64,000 nucleotides of DNA. Origin: a virus. This document shows, one piece after another, positions 16,835 through 24,570 of this stretch. How positions within the stretch are numbered: the first letter of the stretch is position 1; every line of letters begins with the position of its first letter. The translations under genes were made by a program, and so were the position numbers. Where the stretch lies: positions 31,821-95,820 of the IMG/VR virus record IMGVR_UViG_3300046820_002180. One strand, 5' to 3'. The notes beneath the pieces are model-generated. The model did not search any database. It saw only the letters and a program-made list of their open reading frames with translations, and was not told where the DNA came from.

Positions 16835-16866
16835 AAAATATAACTATTTCCAAGATAAAAATCAAA
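16835..16866 (-). promoter_or_regulatory. Near-perfect Bacteroidota promoter, minus strand
   Basis: On the minus strand TTTG (complement of 16863-16866) is followed after 20 bases by TATATTTT (complement of 16835-16842). The TAGTTATATTTT context repeats that at 1391. The ATG at 16831 is only 3 bases beyond the box, predicting a leaderless transcript. Confidence 0.7.
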
Positions 16867-16870
16867 CCCA

Positions 16871-16902
16871 TTTCTTTTTCTCATTTTTTTTATTTATATT
16901 TT
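16871..16902 (+). promoter_or_regulatory. Divergent promoter for the adenine methylase
   Basis: TATATTTT at 16895-16902 lies 20 bases after TTTC (16871-16874) and 19 bases before the ATG at 16922. It is back to back with the minus-strand promoter. Confidence 0.5.
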
Positions 16903-16921
16903 TTTTATAACCTAAATTTTT

Positions 16922-17758
16922 ATGATATCGTATATTGGAGGAAAAGCAAGAATTGGTAAGTGGATAAAGGAATACATCCCAAAGGACATTGAAACCTATG
17001 TAGAGGGGTTTTCAGGTATGTTTTGGGTGTTTTTTAATATGGACTTAAAAGAGTACCCTAACCTTAAGACTGTCGTTTATAATGACTATAACAGGTTAAA
17101 TTATAACTTGATGAAATGGGCCAAGAACTACGATGTTCTATGGAATGCGTTGTCACAATACCCTTGTCAACAATTAGGTGTTGTTGATACTCCTGTTGAA
17201 TATGGACAAATGTTTGCTCAATATCAACAAGAGATATTCGATGAGAACTTATTCATCACAGATGAGAATAGTTTGGAGATTGCGTGTAAGTACGTTTATG
17301 TATTGGGACAAGTATTCTCAGGCTCAAAACCTGAAACCGCGTCTTATATGGATTACAAAGGAAAATATCGTTGTAAGGTATTAGTCTTTATGGATAAGTT
17401 AAAGAATCCAAAATATAGAGAACATTTCGATAAAATTACTTTTGTTGAGAATACCGATTTCCAACAAGTAGTCGAAAAATACGACTCACCAACAACATAT
17501 TTCTATATGGACCCACCATATTGGAAAACTGAAAATTACTATTCAAATCACGATTTCGATGTGAATGACCATTTGAGATTAGCAGATTGTATTAAAGGTA
17601 TACAAGGTAAATTTAGTCTATCATATTACGATTTTCCGCAATTATCAGAGTGGTTCCCAAAAGAAGATTATCGTTGGGAACAGAAAGATTTCAGTAAAGC
17701 GGCGTCCACCAAGAAAGAAAAGAACGTGGGAACTGAACTCCTAATAATGAACTATTAG
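16922..17758 (+). CDS. D12-class DNA adenine-N6 methyltransferase
   Basis: This 278-residue protein methylates adenine in DNA using SAM. The N-terminal ISYIGGKARIGKWI (about 2-15) and YVEGFSGMFWVFF (about 26-38) give the SAM-binding motifs of the Dam/D12 class, and DPPY at 197-200 is the catalytic motif IV. The FSLSYYDFPQL segment belongs to the target-recognition part. It could protect phage DNA from restriction, including from the HNH enzyme at 1737 if that is a restriction enzyme. Target sequence unknown. Confidence 0.88.
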   Translation: MISYIGGKARIGKWIKEYIPKDIETYVEGFSGMFWVFFNMDLKEYPNLKTVVYNDYNRLNYNLMKWAKNYDVLWNALSQYPCQQLGVVDTPVEYGQMFAQYQQEIFDENLFITDENSLEIACKYVYVLGQVFSGSKPETASYMDYKGKYRCKVLVFMDKLKNPKYREHFDKITFVENTDFQQVVEKYDSPTTYFYMDPPYWKTENYYSNHDFDVNDHLRLADCIKGIQGKFSLSYYDFPQLSEWFPKEDYRWEQKDFSKAASTKKEKNVGTELLIMNY

Positions 17759-17761
17759 TTC

Positions 17762-17770
17762 ATATTTATA
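17762..17770 (+). promoter_or_regulatory. RTATTTATA motif upstream of nusG
   Basis: ATATTTATA lies just after the methylase stop and 14 bases before the ATG at 17785. It matches the motif in front of the fibre genes. Confidence 0.35.
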
Positions 17771-17784
17771 AAAATAATTTAATT

Positions 17785-18309
17785 ATGAGTACAAGTTGGT
17801 ATGTGGTAAAAGTTTTACCGGGTAAGGAAAGACAATTAACCGAACAATATAATAAGGAAATTTCTTTGGGTAGTATTAAAAACATCCTTAGATTTGTGTG
17901 TCCTCTTGAGAAAAACTTAGTTGTTGTAAAAAACAAAAAAGTAATTAGAGAAAAAGTTCTTTACAGTGGATATCTTTATTTCGAAACCAAACAAAAATTG
18001 AATGATGATGACCTTAAAGTGATTGCTCATCAACAATCAATTATGGGAATACTTGGGGATAAAACACCTATACTTTTAAGAGAAAGTGATGTTGCAAGAA
18101 TTTTAAAAGATGAAGTTCTTGATGAACATATACAATCTAAAAAAATTACATTAAACAGCGGCGACATTGTTTCAATATCTGACGGTGCATTTAATGGATT
18201 TAATGGTGTGATATCATCAGTTAAAGGAGACAAAGTGGATGTTGAGGTTAAGATATTTGGTAGAGGAACGATTGTTACCGTTGGTATTGAGCACGTAGAA
18301 AAAGTATAA
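17785..18309 (+). CDS. nusG: NusG-like transcription antitermination factor
   Basis: This 174-residue protein has the full NusG layout. An NGN domain (about 3-110, starting SWYVVKVLPGKERQLTEQY) binds RNA polymerase, and a KOW domain (about 123-174: LNSGDIVSISDGAFNGFNGVISSVKGDKVDVEVKIFGRGTIVTV, split across the domain) is close to the bacterial consensus. It could act as a NusG/RfaH paralogue that keeps host polymerase processive on phage operons or uncouples it from Rho. The next gene starts at its stop codon. Confidence 0.88.
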   Translation: MSTSWYVVKVLPGKERQLTEQYNKEISLGSIKNILRFVCPLEKNLVVVKNKKVIREKVLYSGYLYFETKQKLNDDDLKVIAHQQSIMGILGDKTPILLRESDVARILKDEVLDEHIQSKKITLNSGDIVSISDGAFNGFNGVISSVKGDKVDVEVKIFGRGTIVTVGIEHVEKV

Positions 18310-18590
18310 TGAATTATAAACCTGAAGTTTTAATTTATTTAAATCAAATCAAATCCTTTTTATCAAAAAATGAAGAGGCTCGTTCTTATTTTATGTCAAG
18401 TGTAAACCCTGACATTTTTTATGATGAGCTGTGTAAAATATCCGAAAAAAATTTCGATTCCCTCGGTGAACCAAACTTAACACAAGAACAGTTTGAGGAA
18501 TTGAAAAAAAATATTATCACCAAACAAACAGAAAGAAAAGTACTCAACCCAATTGTATCTACAAAATTCGGTACTTACTCTTTGAATTAA
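18309..18590 (+). CDS. Unknown 93-residue protein
   Basis: A small, mostly helical, soluble protein starting at the base where nusG ends (TAATG), so it is probably translationally coupled to nusG. No motif is recognised. Confidence 0.5.
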   Translation: MNYKPEVLIYLNQIKSFLSKNEEARSYFMSSVNPDIFYDELCKISEKNFDSLGEPNLTQEQFEELKKNIITKQTERKVLNPIVSTKFGTYSLN

Positions 18591-18591
18591 C

Positions 18592-18622
18592 TTTTCTATT
18601 AAACAATTTTTAATTATCTTTC
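18592..18622 (+). promoter_or_regulatory. Promoter of the AAA+ gene
   Basis: TTTT at 18592-18595, 19 bases, then TATCTTTC at 18615-18622. The ATG at 18627 follows after only 4 bases, suggesting a leaderless transcript. Confidence 0.5.
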
Positions 18623-18626
18623 TATT

Positions 18627-19697
18627 ATGAAAAGAATCCTACCTTCAGAACTGAAGTTATATGACTCAGTATATTCGAACGACTTCCCCGATAGTCAATA
18701 CTTCATTGTGTTGTTTGGTGATATGCCGTCGAAGTATAGTAATAGAACATATTACGACCCTAAAGTTCTTGAATATTTTAAACGAGAAGGTTATTTGGTA
18801 ACTCATAAGATTGAGAATACAAAAAAGAACTATGATATTGCGATTGAGAGTCTATTAATCCATAATGAAAAACAAATTATGGTTCGAGCTGACCTTTCAA
18901 CCGAGAAAAAAACTGAAATCATAACTCTTGATATTCTTTACAACTTAAAGAATGGTGAAATAAATGCTCAAATTGATTTTGATGAAATAAATAAATTCGT
19001 CAAAGAAAAGAAGAGAGCAAACATTCAATTAGTTAAAAGTGAAATGGGTCACTTGGATACTGAAGAATATGATTTACCGGTTCCTGATATGGATTTAGAA
19101 TTAAATTACGGTTCTGAATTTAAAAAGATTCACGATATCATTATTAAAAGACTAAATAAAACTAACGATAAGGGAATTATTTTATTACACGGAGACCCTG
19201 GTACAGGTAAGACCTCCTACTTAAAATATTTGACCAAATACGTTCAAGACAAAGATATTTTATTCATCCCACCATCAATGGCTGAGATGTTATCTGAACC
19301 ATCGATTATACCATTCTTGATGGAAAAGAAAAATAGTATTTTAATTATTGAAGATGCTGAACGTGTTATATCAGATAGAGAAGGTAATGGTTCACCTGCA
19401 GGTGTGTCAAATATTTTAAACCTAACTGATGGTATATTAGGTGATTGTTTAAATATACAAGTAATTGCCACCTTCAATATGAAAAGAGAAAGAATCGACC
19501 AAGCGTTACTTCGAAAAGGTAGATTAATCGCCGAACATAAGTTTGAAAAACTACCATTGGACGAAACAAATAAATTGTTAGACCATTTAGGTAAAAATCA
19601 TAAATCAAATGAACCAATGAGTTTGGCTGATATATATAATGTAGACTCCGATGAAGTCAGAATAACAAAAGAAAAAAAATCAATAGGATTCCAATGA
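18627..19697 (+). CDS. AAA+ ATPase (Bcs1/FtsH-like)
   Basis: This 356-residue protein has an N-terminal unknown domain (about 1-150) and an AAA+ module. The Walker A motif is GDPGTGKT (189-196), Walker B is ILIIEDAE (about 238-245), sensor 1 is ATFN (281-284) and LLRKGRLIAEHKF (about 295-307) holds the arginine finger region. The sequence resembles Bcs1-type and related remodelling ATPases. Substrate unknown; it overlaps thioredoxin by ATGA, so the two are co-translated. Confidence 0.8.
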   Translation: MKRILPSELKLYDSVYSNDFPDSQYFIVLFGDMPSKYSNRTYYDPKVLEYFKREGYLVTHKIENTKKNYDIAIESLLIHNEKQIMVRADLSTEKKTEIITLDILYNLKNGEINAQIDFDEINKFVKEKKRANIQLVKSEMGHLDTEEYDLPVPDMDLELNYGSEFKKIHDIIIKRLNKTNDKGIILLHGDPGTGKTSYLKYLTKYVQDKDILFIPPSMAEMLSEPSIIPFLMEKKNSILIIEDAERVISDREGNGSPAGVSNILNLTDGILGDCLNIQVIATFNMKRERIDQALLRKGRLIAEHKFEKLPLDETNKLLDHLGKNHKSNEPMSLADIYNVDSDEVRITKEKKSIGFQ

Positions 19698-20008
19698 GAC
19701 AATTAACAACAGAACAATTAACAGAAAAATTAAATAATAATGAGAAAGTATTGGTAGACTTTTTTGCCACTTGGTGTGGACCTTGTAAGGCTTTAGTACC
19801 AACTTTAGAATCAATTCAAAACAATTACGAGGGAGTTGAATTTGTAAAGTTAGATGTTGACCAAAATACGGACTTAGCAATGCAGATGGGAGTTAGAAGT
19901 GTTCCTACGGTTATTTTATTTGAGGGTAAGAAAGAGGTATTCAGAGCAACAGGAGCAAACACTAAAAATTTCTATGATAAAGTGATAACTGAATCATTTA
20001 ATTTGTAG
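19694..20008 (+). CDS. trxA: Thioredoxin
   Basis: A 104-residue complete thioredoxin with active site WCGPC (Cys28, Cys31), FVKLDVDQN and the cis-proline region VRSVPTV. It reduces disulfides, for example of ribonucleotide reductase, and phages often carry it for nucleotide metabolism. It starts within the AAA+ stop codon and is followed one base later by glutaredoxin. Confidence 0.92.
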   Translation: MRQLTTEQLTEKLNNNEKVLVDFFATWCGPCKALVPTLESIQNNYEGVEFVKLDVDQNTDLAMQMGVRSVPTVILFEGKKEVFRATGANTKNFYDKVITESFNL

Positions 20009-20009
20009 T

Positions 20010-20282
20010 ATGAGTAACACAATTATTATTTTTACTTTAAAAACTTGTGGACATTGTGCTAGTTTAAAAGAAAAATTAACAGAATTATCAATTCCGTATG
20101 AAGAATTGGAAATAAATCAGAATCGACCTATATGGGACCAAGTAGTTAGTCAAACAGGTCATAATTTATTACCTACGATATTCATAAAGAAGGAAAACGA
20201 TGACACAGGACCTATTTTTATACCCGGCCGTGACTTCCAAAATCACGATGAAGCGGTTGAAATAATCAAAAATTACGTTTAA
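20010..20282 (+). CDS. Glutaredoxin
   Basis: A 90-residue glutaredoxin-fold protein with CGHC (Cys13, Cys16) and the cis-proline segment HNLLPTIFI, followed by GRDF. It is paired with thioredoxin in one operon, suggesting a redox supply to ribonucleotide reductase or another phage enzyme outside the window. Confidence 0.85.
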   Translation: MSNTIIIFTLKTCGHCASLKEKLTELSIPYEELEINQNRPIWDQVVSQTGHNLLPTIFIKKENDDTGPIFIPGRDFQNHDEAVEIIKNYV

Positions 20283-20285
20283 AAT

Positions 20286-20314
20286 AAAAAGGGATTAAAA
20301 AAATCCCTTTTTTT
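20286..20314 (+). terminator. Intrinsic terminator after glutaredoxin
   Basis: An 11-bp stem (20286-20296 with 20302-20312) with core GGGATT/AATCCC and a 5-base A loop, ending in a T-tract to 20314. It separates the redox operon from the fibre genes. Confidence 0.88.
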
Positions 20315-20336
20315 ATGCTGACATCTGAAATAAAAA

Positions 20337-20345
20337 GTATTTATG
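20337..20345 (+). promoter_or_regulatory. GTATTTAT motif, candidate late promoter of the fibre region
   Basis: GTATTTATG lies between the terminator and the ATG at 20365 (about 20 bases). No TTTG element lies at the expected -33 position, unlike the host-type promoters. Confidence 0.4.
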
Positions 20346-20364
20346 TAAAAGACTTTACATTTCA

Positions 20365-21135
20365 ATGGCGTTACAACGGATTAATTGGTTACAAATTGAC
20401 ACAGAGTACGTTCCTTCAGGTTCTGAAGTGAACTTAGGTGCCGTCTCAGGTTCTCTAAATTCAATTTATGCCGACCATATATACATTTCTGGACAATTAT
20501 TATCAAATAGTGATGAGTTAAATTATTGGTCAGCGTCGATTAAAGAAGCAATTGAGACCACAGGTTCAAATCTAACCGTAAAGGGTAATTTAATTGTTAA
20601 AGGTACAACAACAGCAGTAGAATCGAATGTTGTTACTATTGGTGACAATATTGTTGAATTAAACGGAACTGCAGCGGCGTTTGGTGGTTTATTAGTTAAA
20701 GACCCTACAGCTCCAAATACTATTTCAGGTTCATTACTTTGGGACACACTCAATGATAAGTGGATTGGAGGTCCTTTAGGTGACGAGGAAGGGTTTATAC
20801 AAGACACACAATTCACAAATTTTTCTAGTTCAGTTGCAATAGCAATCGAGGAGAGTGGTATATGGAGACCAACAGGTTCATATTATGCAACAACAAACGA
20901 TTTACAGGTTACAGGTTCTATGAGAATTAAGGGTGATTTATTAGTCGAAGGTAAAACAACATTAGTTCAAAAATTGGACCCAAATGTCGAGTCACTTGTG
21001 GTTTCTGGTGCTATGAACGTTGTTCAAAATCAAATAAATGCACAGGTTATCGCTGCATCTCTTAAAATAAAAGGATTGGGTGAAATGGCGGACGTAAGCA
21101 AATTTGCTGTTATTGACTGTGGTGGATTTTTCTAA
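20365..21135 (+). CDS. Fibre-type structural protein with shared DNIVELN module
   Basis: This 256-residue protein is rich in Gly, Ser, Thr and short beta repeats typical of phage fibres. Around residues 82-140 it has the module IGDNIVELN ... FGGLLVKD ... SGSLLWDTLNDKWI, which returns in three larger downstream fibre proteins. It may be a short fibre or an adapter. No N-terminal baseplate motif is recognised. Confidence 0.7.
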   Translation: MALQRINWLQIDTEYVPSGSEVNLGAVSGSLNSIYADHIYISGQLLSNSDELNYWSASIKEAIETTGSNLTVKGNLIVKGTTTAVESNVVTIGDNIVELNGTAAAFGGLLVKDPTAPNTISGSLLWDTLNDKWIGGPLGDEEGFIQDTQFTNFSSSVAIAIEESGIWRPTGSYYATTNDLQVTGSMRIKGDLLVEGKTTLVQKLDPNVESLVVSGAMNVVQNQINAQVIAASLKIKGLGEMADVSKFAVIDCGGFF

Positions 21136-21146
21136 TTAAAAATAAA

Positions 21147-21155
21147 GTATTTATA
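21147..21155 (+). promoter_or_regulatory. GTATTTATA motif upstream of the 662-residue fibre
   Basis: GTATTTATA is 21 bases before the ATG at 21177, with AAAG before it and TAAAAG after it, as at 20337. Confidence 0.4.
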
Positions 21156-21176
21156 TAAAAGAATTAAAATTACAAT

Positions 21177-23165
21177 ATGGCACAAATTATTAAACACAGA
21201 AGAGGTGGTATCGGGACACTAAAAGATGTAACCGCTAGAGTCGGTGAATTAGTGATGACCACAGGTTCGATTAGCGACCTAAACGGACCGATGGTATTCA
21301 TTGGTGAAACTGAAGGTGTTGCAGGAGCTTATAGACCCGTATCTAAGATATTCCAAGGTTCTGTTGCTCCAACAATATCAGTTGGTTCTTACGGCTCGGT
21401 AATCGATGGTACACCGTTCTACGCTTCAGGTAATAAATCTCTTTACGTTTTAAGTAAAGATGGTAATAATAGACTTGATTTAACAGGTAATATTGAAGGA
21501 AACACAATCAGTGGATTAACCATTAACAGATTAAATGGTAATTTAGGACTTAATGGTGACCTTTCAATTACAGGTAACACAAGTCAAACAGGTTCTATTG
21601 ATTTAACAGGAAATGTAACTTTAGGTGGAAACATATTCATTGGTAATCAAACAAGTGATTTGGTTGTCTTCCAAGGTGAAGTTAGTTCATCAATTTTACC
21701 TGAAGTTAATAATGCATTTGATATAGGTTCGGGAGCACAATCTTGGAGAAATTTATATGTTTCAGGAACTGCGAATGTTGGTATATTAAACGCGGGAACA
21801 ATTAGTTTGAGTGGTATCACAGTATTTGAAGATTTAGTAGTTCAAGGAGACACTTATTTAGGTAATGGTGCTGGTGATGAAGTTTTTATCACAGGTAACA
21901 CATATATAGGTAACTTAACACAAAATAGAGTTACAGTTGCAGGTGCTAACGGATTATTAACAGATTATAGTGGATTAACATTTGACTCACAAAGATTAAA
22001 AGTTGGTGCGGGTAATTTCGAAGTTGGCATCGATGGAGGTACTAGAACTTCAGGTTCACTACAAGTTGGTGCGGGTAATTTCGAAGTTACTGGTAATAAT
22101 GGAAATGTTAGAGCTTCGGGTTCCTTAACAGTTAAAGGTGGTGGAAATATTAACGGTAACACATATATAGGTGGAGACACTAAGGTTACAGGTTCATTAG
22201 AAACCGTGGGAGGAGTTAGTTTTTATAATACACTTGACGTAACTGGTTCTACAAGATTCCGCTCAACAATTGATGTTGACTCAACTGCAACAGTTTCATC
22301 TTCAATAGTTGAAGATTTGAATCAAAATAGAATTGTCTTTGTTGCTCCAGGCGGTAGATTGACTGATGATATTAATTTCCAATATAATGGTTCAGAATTA
22401 AAAATTGGACAAGGTGCATTTGAAGTTGATGATAATGATGGAGACATTAGAGCGTCGGGTTCACTCTTAGTTCAAGGTTCTACAACTATTAACGATAAAT
22501 TAGACGTTACAGGTGATTTAACAATCACAGGAAATACAAGTTTATTATCTAACCTTTATGTATCAGGAACGTTAGAAGTTCTTGGTTCATTAACTCAAGT
22601 TAATATTCAATCAACAACAGTAAACATTGATGATAATATTATCAGATTAAATGCTTATTCACCATTTGAAAGATATGCAGGTTTCGAAGTTATGGATTCT
22701 GGTTCTGCAGGTGTGTCAGCATCTATGGTATGGGATTCATTAAATGATTATTGGATGTTTGTTTCGGCAAGTGGACAATCAAGTAAATTTGTAGGAACAA
22801 CACCTGGAACATACGGTTCTGAAGTTAGTTTAACTACAAACACAATACCAAAAGCGACAGGGTTAAATAACATTGGGAATAGTTTATTAACTGATAACGG
22901 TACAACTTTATCATATAACACAAATAAATTCCAAGTTACAGCATCGAATGGTAATACCACAATTGCGGGTAATGTAACATTATCTTTCTCAGGTGGTACA
23001 GATAACGGAACTAAAACATCTGCGGTAGTTTTTAAAAATAACTCAAATGTTTTAGGTTATGTTTCAACAACAGAATCAACTGATGTTCTTGATGGTATAT
23101 TAGGTTATAAAAATTCTGATGGTACATTGAAATTCTCTACTGTCATCGATGGTGGGGTATATTAA
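21177..23165 (+). CDS. Tail-fibre protein, 662 residues
   Basis: The N-terminus MAQIIKHRRGG followed by GELVMTTG matches the short domain (IxxRRG...GEL) that begins many phage fibres, and it is shared with the gene at 24563. The body is made of beta-helix-like repeats with TGN, SGS and TGS turns. A VGAGNFEV segment occurs twice (about 22001 and 22067) with near-identical DNA. The shared fibre module (VNIDDNIIRLN ... YAGFEVMD ... SMVWDSLNDYW) lies at about residues 480-525. It probably contacts the host surface. Confidence 0.8.
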   Translation: MAQIIKHRRGGIGTLKDVTARVGELVMTTGSISDLNGPMVFIGETEGVAGAYRPVSKIFQGSVAPTISVGSYGSVIDGTPFYASGNKSLYVLSKDGNNRLDLTGNIEGNTISGLTINRLNGNLGLNGDLSITGNTSQTGSIDLTGNVTLGGNIFIGNQTSDLVVFQGEVSSSILPEVNNAFDIGSGAQSWRNLYVSGTANVGILNAGTISLSGITVFEDLVVQGDTYLGNGAGDEVFITGNTYIGNLTQNRVTVAGANGLLTDYSGLTFDSQRLKVGAGNFEVGIDGGTRTSGSLQVGAGNFEVTGNNGNVRASGSLTVKGGGNINGNTYIGGDTKVTGSLETVGGVSFYNTLDVTGSTRFRSTIDVDSTATVSSSIVEDLNQNRIVFVAPGGRLTDDINFQYNGSELKIGQGAFEVDDNDGDIRASGSLLVQGSTTINDKLDVTGDLTITGNTSLLSNLYVSGTLEVLGSLTQVNIQSTTVNIDDNIIRLNAYSPFERYAGFEVMDSGSAGVSASMVWDSLNDYWMFVSASGQSSKFVGTTPGTYGSEVSLTTNTIPKATGLNNIGNSLLTDNGTTLSYNTNKFQVTASNGNTTIAGNVTLSFSGGTDNGTKTSAVVFKNNSNVLGYVSTTESTDVLDGILGYKNSDGTLKFSTVIDGGVY

Positions 23166-23184
23166 ACAAATTGAACATAATATT

Positions 23185-23213
23185 AAAGGGAACTCACAAG
23201 GTTCCCTTTTTTT
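23185..23213 (+). terminator. Intrinsic terminator within the fibre region
   Basis: A 9-bp stem (23185-23193 with 23201-23209, AAAGGGAAC/GTTCCCTTT) with a 7-base loop and a T7 tract. The next unit begins with a GTATTTATA motif immediately after. Confidence 0.88.
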
Positions 23214-23215
23214 AT

Positions 23216-23224
23216 GTATTTATA
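23216..23224 (+). promoter_or_regulatory. GTATTTATA motif upstream of the 40-residue ORF
   Basis: GTATTTATA follows the terminator tract and stands 3 bases before the small ORF start at 23228. Confidence 0.4.
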
Positions 23225-23227
23225 GAT

Positions 23228-23350
23228 ATGGCGATAACAATGACCGAAGGATTTATTTTAACAATAACAGAAGTTAACGGATTATTATTAACCGAAGATA
23301 ATGTTATTATAATAAGTCAAGATGATGAACAATTACAACCTAACGAATAA
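23228..23350 (+). CDS. 40-residue ORF coupled to a fibre gene
   Basis: ATG at 23228 opens a 40-residue frame (MAITMTEGFILTITEVNGLL then LTEDNVIIISQDDEQLQPNE) ending at 23350. The stop overlaps the next ATG (TAATG), a typical coupling arrangement. It might be a genuine small structural or chaperone peptide, or just a leader ORF. No homology is recognised. Confidence 0.45.
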   Translation: MAITMTEGFILTITEVNGLLLTEDNVIIISQDDEQLQPNE

Positions 23351-24450
23351 TGGGAAATAGAAAAATAGACCAATTACCACAATTTAGTGGAGACACCAGT
23401 GGTGTTCACATTGTGATTAATAACCCAAGTAACACAACAACACATACAGTAACAAAAGAAATTTTACTTGATGGTAATAATACATTTCACGGTAACCAAG
23501 TGATTAGTGGTTCTTTAGAAATTACGGGAACAACCACATTGGGTGGAAATATTGTTCCAAAAACAGCAAGAGGAGCAACATTGGGAACTTTATCAAATCC
23601 ATTTGCGGATATATATGTTTCATCAGGTTCTATTAATATTGCGGGTGTTCCGGGGCAACCAAATACAACATTATCAAACGTAAGTGGAAACATCTTAATA
23701 TCTGCGGGTGGTATGCAATTGGTTGGTTCAGGTGCGTTCAATGCGGCAACAGGTTCATTCCAATTTATTTCAGGTAGTATGGAACAGATTGGTAATTACA
23801 CACAAACGGGTAATTACGTAATGAATGGTAATAAAACTATTACAGGTTCGTTAAAAATCACAGGTAGTGGATTTATTAATTCACACAGAATATTAACAGA
23901 TTTAGATAGTGGCTCATTTAATGTAACAATTAGTGGAAATACAAATGATAATGTATTAACCGCAACTGGCCAGGCTAATACACTACAAGGAGAATCAAAT
24001 TTAAAATTTGATGGTACAAACTTAAATTTAACGGGTTCTGCAATTGTTAATGGTAATGTAAATGTAACAGGTTCAGCAATTGTCAATGGTAATGTAATTG
24101 TTACGGGTTCTCTTATTATGGACAGTACCTTACAAACAAACATTTCACACACGGTGACAAACCCTTCAAACTATGTGTTACATCAATTTTTAACATCATC
24201 ATATCACGGAGCAACATATGCATTTTCAGCACACAATGATAGTACGGGTAAAGTGACGGTTTATAGTAATTACATAGTTGCTCAGGGAGCAAATTCAATC
24301 AATTCAAATATTGGAGGTGATTCAAAAGTTACTTCGGGTGGTGGTGCACCAAATCCGGCATTTGCTGTGGGTTTTAGTGGGAGTTATGCACAATTTAAAG
24401 TGACAGACACTGGAACGTTTACATATAGAGGAATAGTTCAACTATATTAA
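23350..24450 (+). CDS. Tail-fibre protein, 366 residues
   Basis: Gly/Ser/Thr/Asn-rich protein with ITGSL, NGNV and TLGG turns through residues 40-260. Two near-identical GSAIVNGNV units lie at about 240-262. A distinct C-terminal domain (about 265-366) is rich in aromatic and small residues and may be the receptor-binding head. Unlike its neighbours it lacks the MAQI-RR N-terminus and the DNI module, so it may attach at a different place. Confidence 0.7.
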   Translation: MGNRKIDQLPQFSGDTSGVHIVINNPSNTTTHTVTKEILLDGNNTFHGNQVISGSLEITGTTTLGGNIVPKTARGATLGTLSNPFADIYVSSGSINIAGVPGQPNTTLSNVSGNILISAGGMQLVGSGAFNAATGSFQFISGSMEQIGNYTQTGNYVMNGNKTITGSLKITGSGFINSHRILTDLDSGSFNVTISGNTNDNVLTATGQANTLQGESNLKFDGTNLNLTGSAIVNGNVNVTGSAIVNGNVIVTGSLIMDSTLQTNISHTVTNPSNYVLHQFLTSSYHGATYAFSAHNDSTGKVTVYSNYIVAQGANSINSNIGGDSKVTSGGGAPNPAFAVGFSGSYAQFKVTDTGTFTYRGIVQLY

Positions 24451-24488
24451 ATTTATTTCTTTTTCGTTTATTTAATCTTAATTTTTAT

Positions 24489-24497
24489 GTATTTATA
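24489..24497 (+). promoter_or_regulatory. GTATTTATA motif upstream of the 1075-residue fibre
   Basis: GTATTTATA lies 65 bases before the ATG at 24563, leaving the longest leader among these units. Confidence 0.4.
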
Positions 24498-24500
24498 AGA

Positions 24501-24570
24501 AGACCTACATAGGTCTAATTAACCGTGGTATATACCACAAAACATAGGAGAGAACCATATATATGGCACA
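24501..24570 (+). promoter_or_regulatory. Structured 5' leader with two hairpins and an SD-like site
   Basis: The leader holds AGACCTACATAGGTCT (24501-24516, 6-7 bp stem) and the perfect palindrome GTGGTATATACCAC (24525-24538). An AGGAGAG stretch at 24546-24552 and the palindrome CCATATATATGG over the start codon follow. Most genes here have no Shine-Dalgarno, so this leader is unusual and may control translation of the fibre. Confidence 0.5.

Noticed and set aside
15276-16922. tRNA genes in the small-ORF and divergent region
   Set aside because: I saw no cloverleaf-like arrangement with a T-loop consensus; a tRNA scan would be needed to exclude them in the whole window.
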